NCBI RefSeq assembly: GCF_013373365.1
Contig: NZ_CP035925.1
Span: 2,170,001 to 2,234,000, forward strand
Source of the DNA: Lentibacillus sp. CBA3610
GTDB taxonomy: Bacteria; Bacillota; Bacilli; Bacillales; Amphibacillaceae
DNA length: 64,000 nt
Reading direction: 5' to 3'
Part shown: piece after piece, positions 55,420 through 64,000 of the stretch
Numbering within the stretch: position 1 is the first letter of the stretch
How the letters are laid out: the number at the start of each line of letters is the position of its first letter
Notes under the pieces: model-generated
What the model saw: the letters and a program-made list of their open reading frames with translations, nothing else
What the model was told of the DNA's origin: nothing
Database searches by the model: none
Translations under genes and position numbers: made by a program

Positions 55420-55764
55420 CTACAATCGAAAGAAATGATAGAAAAGGGGCGTCTCGTCATAGGTGTGAACTGAAAGATTTCGTTTTTCTAAAGCTTTTAT
55501 CCATGTATGACCATCGTCAATCAGTCCACTTTGAAAGGCTTGCTTAATGGTTTGACGCGGGCTATTGACAATAAACCCTTCTGTTTCCAGATAATCTTTA
55601 AGGACTTTCCAGGAAAGTTCACATGTCATCTCGAAAAATTGAATGATTCCAGCACGTTCCAGCTCGTTATCAATTGTCTGATTTGTATATTTTTCCAAAA
55701 GCTTATATGATCGCTCAAAGTTTTCAAAGCGCTGTCTCCATCGGCTATTTTTTGAGGAATTCAT
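55420..55764 (-). CDS. HI0074-family nucleotidyltransferase-substrate-binding protein, truncated orphan
   Basis: 114-aa helical protein of the HI0074 family, the partner of minimal nucleotidyltransferases. RWRQRFENFERSYKLLEKYT, FFEMTCELSWKVLKDYLETE and SPRQTIKQAFQSGLIDD are characteristic. Relatives are about 140 aa and continue after HTYDE; here the frame ends PLFYHFFRL soon after, so an indel has removed the last helix. No nucleotidyltransferase gene is adjacent on either side. ATG after GAGAGGGG. Probably a decayed half of a toxin-antitoxin-like pair. Confidence 0.7.
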   Translation of the reverse strand: MNSSKNSRWRQRFENFERSYKLLEKYTNQTIDNELERAGIIQFFEMTCELSWKVLKDYLETEGFIVNSPRQTIKQAFQSGLIDDGHTWIKALEKRNLSVHTYDETPLFYHFFRL

Positions 55765-55934
55765 CACAAAATCCCCTCTCATCGTATTTGGTTTCATTAT
55801 AAGTGAAGTTTAATCAGACAACAAACGTTTTTCCAGATAATTATGAGGTGGGGAATTGTGACATCGACCACACAAATAACTGCAGACGCGTGATATAATC
55901 AAGCTGTTAACAGTCCATGTAATTGGAGGATACG

Positions 55935-56399
55935 ATGAACAAATGGTTCTATTTAAACGTGCTTTTACTCGGGTTAGGTCTATGGAAAATAGCTGAAAAT
56001 AACATGTCCCTGCACATTTTATTCGGTGCTCTGGGACTGTTACTTTTCCTGTTTAATTGGACACGGCATGCTGTTTTCTCAACCATCCGCAACACTGACA
56101 ATCGTCAAACAAAAATAAAACTCGCCAGACTATCCAGGAAAATAGTGCCTTTCCATCGCTGGATTGGCACAACAGCACTTATACTGGTATTGATTCACGC
56201 TGCTCTGATTGTTAATCTATCCGGTTTCAGCTGGCAAAATATAAAACTATTAAGCGGGCTCCTGGCAGGAATTGTTTTGATAGCGATGGTCACCAGTGGC
56301 TGGATGCGGCTTTATCGCTCCACTGCCCGAAAACGAATGATTCATATATGGCTGGGAATAACCCTGTTTTTTTTGGTTGCACTTCATATCGTGCTATAG
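55935..56399 (+). CDS. small membrane protein, possibly heme-binding
   Basis: 154 aa with about five hydrophobic helices (FYLNVLLLGLGLWKIA, LHILFGALGLLLFLFNW, WIGTTALILVLIHAALIVNL, LLAGIVLIAMVTSGWM, IWLGITLFFLVALHIVL). Histidines placed within or at helix ends (FHRW, LIHAAL, MIHIW, ALHIVL) resemble the spacing in ferric-reductase-like or cytochrome b-type four-helix proteins, so heme binding is possible but unproven. ATG after TTGGAGGATACG. Monocistronic, ending at a shared terminator. Confidence 0.65.
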   Translation: MNKWFYLNVLLLGLGLWKIAENNMSLHILFGALGLLLFLFNWTRHAVFSTIRNTDNRQTKIKLARLSRKIVPFHRWIGTTALILVLIHAALIVNLSGFSWQNIKLLSGLLAGIVLIAMVTSGWMRLYRSTARKRMIHIWLGITLFFLVALHIVL

Positions 56400-56455
56400 A
56401 TAGCATTAATAATTTTTGTCCTATATACTAACTATGATTGAATGGTTCCTAGCAA

Positions 56456-56495
56456 AAGAAACCTGCACATCCATAGTTCATGTGCAGGTTTCTTA
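56456..56495. terminator. bidirectional terminator between the membrane protein and ilvA
   Basis: Stem AAGAAACCTGCACAT / ATGTGCAGGTTTCTT with a 9-nt loop, between convergent genes. Confidence 0.92.
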
Positions 56496-56561
56496 TCTCT
56501 GCTGGCGGCTCCCTAGATCTGAGAGCCCAATCAAACATCACGAGCTAAAATTGGTTTCCCT

Positions 56562-57566
56562 TCACGCCGAATGATGCCATTTTTTCGACAGCCTTTGAAT
56601 CATCGGCAGGGTACTGATATCCATATTCCCGCCGCTGACAATGATACCGCAGTGCTCCGATTTAATGTGGCTGCCATGAGCAAACAGTGCGGCCAGTGCT
56701 GCAGCCCCAGCGCCTTCCAGCAATGTCTTGTTACGTTCAAGCATGTAGACTATTGCCGACGCGATTTCCTCATCCGTTACCGTGACAATATCATCCACAT
56801 ACTCATTGATCAGCGGTAACGTCCGCTCACCTGGTTTCTTGACAGCAATCCCTTCTGCAATCGTTGATACCTGATCAAGCTGTTTAACACGATTATGATA
56901 GTAGCTTTGATACATGGCAGATGCACCGGCTGACTGAACACCGATAACCTTGACATGGCGGCTCATATGCTTGGCAGCGGCGGCGATTCCGCTTATCAGT
57001 CCACCGCCGCCGACCGGAACCAGGATCGTATCAATCCGGTCTTCCTGCTGAAGCATTTCCGTGGCAATCGTCCCCTGACCGGCCATGACATCATAATCGT
57101 CAAACGGGTGGATATATTCCGCCCCAGTCTGTATTTGCCGCTTCATGGAGGCATCATAAGCTTCCTGAAACGACTCTCCCGTCAGCACAACCTCTGCGCC
57201 ATAAGCGCGTGTTGCGTTCACTTTGGCTGCCGGCGTTTTTTCCGGCATAAAAATCGTTGCCCGGACATTCAATTTTGCGGCAGCATTCGCCACCCCTTGA
57301 GCATGATTGCCTGCAGATGCCGCAATCACACCTCTTTCCAGCTGTTCATCCGATAGTTGCATTAATTTAAAACTTGCACCTCTGAACTTGAATGAACCGG
57401 TTTTCTGCTGGTTTTCCATTTTAAAATAAACGCGTTTTCCGACGAGCGCATCAGTTGTCGCTGATCTCATAACGGGGGTCCGGTGAGCTAATGTTGCTAA
57501 ACGATTTCGCGCTGCAGCAACGAGGTCACCTGTTAAGCAATTCCCAATTTCGTCACTCTCCTTCAT
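56562..57566 (-). CDS. ilvA: threonine ammonia-lyase without regulatory domain
   Basis: 334-aa PLP enzyme converting threonine to 2-oxobutyrate for isoleucine synthesis. PLP lysine in TGSFKFRGASFKL, phosphate loop VPVGGGGLISGIA, C-terminal SGGNMDIST. It ends where the ACT-like allosteric domain of the 420-aa Bacillus IlvA would begin, so isoleucine feedback through that domain is absent. The ribosome-site-like AAGGAG lies inside the first codons after the ATG, so translation may begin a few codons later. It closes the ilv-leu operon. Confidence 0.9.
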   Translation of the reverse strand: MKESDEIGNCLTGDLVAAARNRLATLAHRTPVMRSATTDALVGKRVYFKMENQQKTGSFKFRGASFKLMQLSDEQLERGVIAASAGNHAQGVANAAAKLNVRATIFMPEKTPAAKVNATRAYGAEVVLTGESFQEAYDASMKRQIQTGAEYIHPFDDYDVMAGQGTIATEMLQQEDRIDTILVPVGGGGLISGIAAAAKHMSRHVKVIGVQSAGASAMYQSYYHNRVKQLDQVSTIAEGIAVKKPGERTLPLINEYVDDIVTVTDEEIASAIVYMLERNKTLLEGAGAAALAALFAHGSHIKSEHCGIIVSGGNMDISTLPMIQRLSKKWHHSA

Positions 57567-57595
57567 GATATGAAATACGGTTGTTCTATAAAAAT

Positions 57596-58183
57596 CTATC
57601 GAACGTTCTCAAACGTCGTAATTTTATCTTCGTGCTGCAATGTGAGTGCAATATCATCCAGTCCATGAAGCAGATTTTCCCTGTGATAGGGTGAAATGCC
57701 AAAATCAATTTTCCGTTCCCCATCCTGAATCATCTGTTTCTCCAAATCCACTGTCAGCACTAATTCATCCTTTTCAGCCTGTTTCATCCATTGTTGTACT
57801 TGTTCCTCGTTCATTTGGACAGGAATGATGCCATTTTTCATCGCATTATTATAAAAGATATCGGCAAAGCTTGATGCAATAATAACGCGAAATCCATAGT
57901 CCTCGAGCGACCACGGCGCATGCTCCCTGGATGACCCGCAGCCGAAGTTTTCCCCAGCGAGTAAAATCGTCCCATTTTGATACGCCGGTTTATTCAGGAC
58001 AAAATCATCACGCGCGTCTCCATTCTCATCAAACCGCCAATTATAGAAAAGGAACTGACCAAATCCGCTTCGTTCAATTCGTTTTAAAAATTGCTTCGGG
58101 ATGATCTGATCCGTATCGACATTCGCCCGGTTTAACGGAACAACTGCTCCTTCATGTTTCCGTATCGGTTCCAGTATTGACAC
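57596..58183 (-). CDS. leuD: 3-isopropylmalate dehydratase small subunit
   Basis: 195-aa swivel-domain subunit of isopropylmalate isomerase. NVDTDQIIPKQFLKRIERSG, LLAGENFGCGSSREHAPWSL and RVIIASSFADIFYNNAMKNG are conserved. The exact start is uncertain: the 58183 GTG overlaps GGGAGGTG, and a CTG six nt after that site is possible. Acts with LeuC, whose gene ends 24 nt upstream. Confidence 0.95.
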   Translation of the reverse strand: MSILEPIRKHEGAVVPLNRANVDTDQIIPKQFLKRIERSGFGQFLFYNWRFDENGDARDDFVLNKPAYQNGTILLAGENFGCGSSREHAPWSLEDYGFRVIIASSFADIFYNNAMKNGIIPVQMNEEQVQQWMKQAEKDELVLTVDLEKQMIQDGERKIDFGISPYHRENLLHGLDDIALTLQHEDKITTFENVR

Positions 58184-58207
58184 CTCCCATCAGCTTTTTA
58201 GCACACG

Positions 58208-59620
58208 TTATGCTGAATAAACGTTTGCCGCAAACTTCCTGACATCTACAAAATGGCCTTGAATCGCCGCAGCTGCCGCCATTTCCGGACTTACCAAATG
58301 CGTGCGGGCGCCATTGCCCTGCCTGCCCTCAAAGTTCCGGTTCGACGTCGATGCACAGCGGCCGCCTGGTGGCACAACATCATCATTCATCGCCAGACAC
58401 ATGCTGCACCCTGCTTCACGCCACTCAAAGCCGGCTTCTTTAAAAATAACATCCAGCTCTTCTTTTTCGGCCTGCAGTTTTGTCCCGAATGATCCCGGGA
58501 CCACGATTGCCCTGACATCGTCATTCACCTGGTGGCCTTCAACAATTTTAGCCGCTTTACGCAAGTCAGTAATGCGTGAATTCGTACAGGAGCCGATAAA
58601 TACATGGTCAATGTTGATCGACTGGATTGGCTGATTTGCTTCAAGCCCCATATAATCAAGGGCGCGTGATACATCGTCCTGATTTTCAGACATATTCACA
58701 TCCGGTGTGCTCCCGCTGACCGGAACACACATGCCGGGGTTGGTGCCCCATGATACTTGCGGTTCGATTTCCTCGGCATTGATTGTGACCGTTTCATCAT
58801 ACACGGCCCCTTCATCGGTTGCCAAATCGAGCCATTCACGAGCTTTCGCATCGAACGCTTCCCCTTGCGGCACATGCGGCTTATCACGCAAAAATTCCAC
58901 CGTCGTTTCATCCGGACTGATCAAGCCAGCTCTTGCGCCGGCCTCAATTGACATATTACAAACGGTCATCCGGCCTTCCATTGACAAATTGCGGATCGCT
59001 TCACCCGTATATTCCATCACATAACCGGTGCCAAAACGAACGCCGAATTTGGAGATAATCGCTAAAATTAAATCTTTTGCGGTTACGCCTGTTCCAAGAT
59101 CACCTTCCACGTGAACATTCAATGTTTTCGGTGGTTGTTGCCACAGTGACTGGGTCGCCAGTACATGCTCGACCTCACTTGTGCCAATGCCAAACGCCAA
59201 TGCGCCGAAAGCCCCGTGAGTGGACGTATGACTGTCACCGCAGACAATCGTTTTACCTGGCTGTGTCAGTCCCAGCTGCGGCCCGATGACGTGGACAATC
59301 CCCTGATCGGGATGAAACATATCGGCCAGTGTAATACCAAAGTCTTGACAATTTTTCTTCAATGTTTCCATTTGTTTTTTGGAAATTTGATCGTCAATGA
59401 CATCCCTGTTTTTCGTTGGCACGTTGTGGTCCATTGTCGCAAAGGTCAAGTCCGGTCTTCTTACTTTCCGGTTATTCAGCCGAAGCCCTTCAAACGCTTG
59501 CGGGGACGTCACTTCATGCACGAGATGCAAATCAATATACATCAGATTCGGTTTATCTGCTTCCTCATGCACCACATGTTTCTTCCAAATCTTTTCAACA
59601 ATCGTTTCCGGCTTTCCCAT
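58208..59620 (-). CDS. leuC: 3-isopropylmalate dehydratase large subunit
   Basis: 470-aa aconitase-family subunit; [4Fe-4S] ligands in [15 protein letters not shown] and [31 protein letters not shown] binds substrate. Isomerises 2- to 3-isopropylmalate in leucine synthesis. ATG at 59620 after AATGGAGGTG; the upstream in-frame ATG overlaps leuB. Confidence 0.96.
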   Translation of the reverse strand: MGKPETIVEKIWKKHVVHEEADKPNLMYIDLHLVHEVTSPQAFEGLRLNNRKVRRPDLTFATMDHNVPTKNRDVIDDQISKKQMETLKKNCQDFGITLADMFHPDQGIVHVIGPQLGLTQPGKTIVCGDSHTSTHGAFGALAFGIGTSEVEHVLATQSLWQQPPKTLNVHVEGDLGTGVTAKDLILAIISKFGVRFGTGYVMEYTGEAIRNLSMEGRMTVCNMSIEAGARAGLISPDETTVEFLRDKPHVPQGEAFDAKAREWLDLATDEGAVYDETVTINAEEIEPQVSWGTNPGMCVPVSGSTPDVNMSENQDDVSRALDYMGLEANQPIQSINIDHVFIGSCTNSRITDLRKAAKIVEGHQVNDDVRAIVVPGSFGTKLQAEKEELDVIFKEAGFEWREAGCSMCLAMNDDVVPPGGRCASTSNRNFEGRQGNGARTHLVSPEMAAAAAIQGHFVDVRKFAANVYSA

Positions 59621-59637
59621 TTTGTCACCTCCATTTA

Positions 59638-60744
59638 CTAGACATATATATTGCAAATACTATCCGAAACACTTTTAACGGTCAGATTTTCCACAACAGC
59701 AGCCGTCATTTGTTCAGTACTGACGAGCTGGCCGTTTTTGATATCCAGATCAGTTGTATAATAGCCTTGTGCCAGTGATTCACGAACTGCGCGTTCAACA
59801 GCGGCAGCCTCTTCTTCCATTTGGAATGAATGTCTTAACATCATGGCCACTGAAAGAATGGTGCCTAACGGATTGGCAATTCCCTTTCCGGCAATATCAG
59901 GCGCTGAACCATGGACCGGTTCATACAAACCGACACCATCAGATCGGATGCTTGCAGATGGCAGCATTCCCAATGAACCGGTCAGGACTGACGCTTCATC
60001 ACTTAAAATGTCTCCGAACATATTCTCAGTCACCATGACATCAAATTGATTTGGCTGGGTGATCAGTTTCATGGCAGCCGCGTCAACCAGTTCATGTTCA
60101 ACCACAACATCAGGATATTCCTTGCTTTTTTCGTTGACGATTTCACGCCACATCCGGCTGGATTCCAAAACGTTGGCTTTATCAACGGATGTCAGATGGT
60201 TACGCCGCAAGCGGGCGCTTTGAAATGCTTTATCAATAATCCGCTCCATTTCATCCCGTGCGTAATAAAGTGTATCGACCACGGCATTGCCGTTATCCCG
60301 ACGTTCACTCGGCTTGCCGAAATAAAGTCCGCCTGTCAGTTCACGGATAATTAAAATATCACTTCCATCGATGATATGCTCTTTCAGCGGGGAAGCATGC
60401 AGCAATGATGGAAATCCTTTGACCGGGCGCAAATTAGCGAACAGCCCAAGCGCTTTGCGGATTCCCAGCAAGCCTTTTTCCGGCCGCTTCTCTGCAGGAA
60501 GTGCATCCCATTTGTCACCGCCGACAGCTCCGAGTAAAATGGCATCAGCCTCCCGGGACGCTTCAAGAGTCGTTTCCGGAAGCGGGGTATCATAGTGATC
60601 GATGGCCGCACCGCCGATTGCGTACTCGTGCAGTGTAAAACTGTGGCCAAATTCGCTGGCTGCTGCATGCAGCACGTGTTTTGCCGATTCCACAATTTCG
60701 TTCCCAACACCATCACCCGGAAGCAAAACAATGTGTTTATTCAT
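59638..60744 (-). CDS. leuB: 3-isopropylmalate dehydrogenase
   Basis: 368-aa NAD-dependent beta-decarboxylating dehydrogenase. N-terminal [28 protein letters not shown], metal/substrate site [20 protein letters not shown] and [20 protein letters not shown]. Third step of leucine synthesis. ATG after AAGGAGGGGGAAG. Confidence 0.97.
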   Translation of the reverse strand: MNKHIVLLPGDGVGNEIVESAKHVLHAAASEFGHSFTLHEYAIGGAAIDHYDTPLPETTLEASREADAILLGAVGGDKWDALPAEKRPEKGLLGIRKALGLFANLRPVKGFPSLLHASPLKEHIIDGSDILIIRELTGGLYFGKPSERRDNGNAVVDTLYYARDEMERIIDKAFQSARLRRNHLTSVDKANVLESSRMWREIVNEKSKEYPDVVVEHELVDAAAMKLITQPNQFDVMVTENMFGDILSDEASVLTGSLGMLPSASIRSDGVGLYEPVHGSAPDIAGKGIANPLGTILSVAMMLRHSFQMEEEAAAVERAVRESLAQGYYTTDLDIKNGQLVSTEQMTAAVVENLTVKSVSDSICNIYV

Positions 60745-60834
60745 TTACTTCCCCCTCCTTTGTTTGTTTTCAGGCAAACTTGCCAGCATGTCATGAGCTG
60801 TATTCGCTTTTTTAGAGTTCCTGCTTCAGTTAGG

Positions 60835-63448
<2,614 letters not shown>

Positions 63449-63967
63449 TTAAACCAAATGTGAATTGATTTCAGTAACCTCCTGAGGCTGATAACCTCTC
63501 AGAAATGCTGTCATACCAGTTCGTGCGAGTTCCTTTATGCCATATGGTCTTAATAAGGCAATCAGCGCTTCGATCTTATCCGGTTTGCCCGTCACCTGGA
63601 TGGTCAGGCTATCCTTGCTGACATCAATGACGGAAGCCCGGAATGGGTTAATGACTCCCTGGATTTCAGCACGCTGCTGGCCGCTTCCGCCAACTTTGAT
63701 CAACGCCAGTTCGCGTGCCACAATCGCCTTTTCCGTAATATCTTTCACCTTCAGAACATCAATTTGTTTGTTCAGCTGTTTCGTCAATTGTTCGAGCTTT
63801 TGATCGTCACTGACTTCCACAACAAACGTCATTTTTGATATGCCGTCCCGCTCCGATTTACCGACAGAAATGCTTTCGATATTGAACTGCCGCTTATGCA
63901 GCATGCCGGTAATCCGGTTCAGGACGCCGCTCTGATCCTGAACATCAGCTGTAATGATCCGTCTCAT
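63449..63967 (-). CDS. ilvN: acetolactate synthase small (regulatory) subunit
   Basis: 172-aa ACT-domain subunit (ilvH/ilvN) conferring valine feedback on IlvB. N-terminal ACT domain DQSGVLNRITGMLHKRQFNI with IESISVG, and the C-terminal domain with RASVIDVSKDSLTIQVTGKP. First visible gene of the ilv-leu operon; ilvB is expected just beyond the right edge. Followed 36 nt later by ilvC. Confidence 0.95.
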   Translation of the reverse strand: MRRIITADVQDQSGVLNRITGMLHKRQFNIESISVGKSERDGISKMTFVVEVSDDQKLEQLTKQLNKQIDVLKVKDITEKAIVARELALIKVGGSGQQRAEIQGVINPFRASVIDVSKDSLTIQVTGKPDKIEALIALLRPYGIKELARTGMTAFLRGYQPQEVTEINSHLV

Positions 63968-64000
63968 CGTGTCACCCCTATCATCTCGTGCAGCCCTTTT

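Noticed and set aside
56571-57356. Plus-strand frames over ilvA and throughout the ilv-leu genes
   Set aside because: Shadow frames of well-supported minus-strand genes.
60745-60834. Possible regulatory leader between leuA and leuB
   Set aside because: Only a short spacer; no hairpin or T-box-like sequence is visible. Any T-box of the ilv-leu operon would lie beyond the right edge.

Overview
The window looks like a chromosomal piece of a halophilic or halotolerant Bacillaceae (Virgibacillus/Lentibacillus/Oceanobacillus-like). The reasons are AGGAGG-type ribosome sites, textbook sigma-A promoters, CcpA cre-like sites, Bacillus-type gene families, and uptake and catabolism of compatible-solute-type compounds. 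This is inferred from gene content; no database search was run.

Layout. (1) 1-12 kb, minus strand: the start of alr, a frameshifted dat, then what looks like an ectoine/hydroxyectoine catabolic cluster: eutB, an M20 amidohydrolase, ridA, a decayed aldehyde dehydrogenase, a class III aminotransferase, a FadR-type GntR regulator and a doeA-type ectoine hydrolase. The gntR and doeA promoters share the 17-nt sequence TGTCGATTGTCGACAAT. Between gntR and doeA a broken 2-hydroxyacid dehydrogenase lies between two inverted copies of a MITE-like element. (2) 12-20 kb: a small anchored protein, flavodoxin, FAD/NAD reductase, Na+/Ca2+ exchanger, M19 dipeptidase and a nitrate/sulfonate-type ABC transporter. 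(3) 20-33 kb: a visibly AT-richer block for a four-carbon acid sugar: LacI regulator, HisD-like dehydrogenase, SDR, LtnD, OtnK, OtnC, two single-cysteine Asp/Glu-racemase-like proteins, a GntR regulator and a TctABC (TTT) transporter. Two operators of the form ATNCATCNGATGNAT mark the regulator gene and the tctC promoter. (4) 33-40 kb: a decayed zone with a transposase remnant, a rocA pseudogene and a frameshifted GrpE-like/Hsp70/J-domain operon. (5) 40-48.5 kb: the ribose operon rbsRKDACB (rbsA frameshifted), an MBL hydrolase and an esterase. (6) 48.5-56.5 kb: tRNA-Ala, an orphan secreted protein, an alanine/Na+ symporter, a tRNA remnant, and a TRAP-TAXI transporter whose binding protein appears circularly permuted. 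(7) 56.5-64 kb: the branched-chain amino acid operon ilvN-ilvC-leuABCD followed by an IlvA without a regulatory domain.

The most unusual observations are the TAXI binding protein with its two lobes in swapped order, the Gram-positive ectoine degradation regulon with a non-canonical deacetylase candidate, the tetronate-type cluster in which single-Cys racemase-fold proteins may replace the usual isomerase, and three classes of intergenic repeats (21-nt arrays, inverted MITE-like pair, three copies of a ~90-nt dispersed repeat). Frameshifts are concentrated in 0.5-10 kb and 33-43 kb; whether they are decay or sequence errors cannot be settled from the sequence alone.
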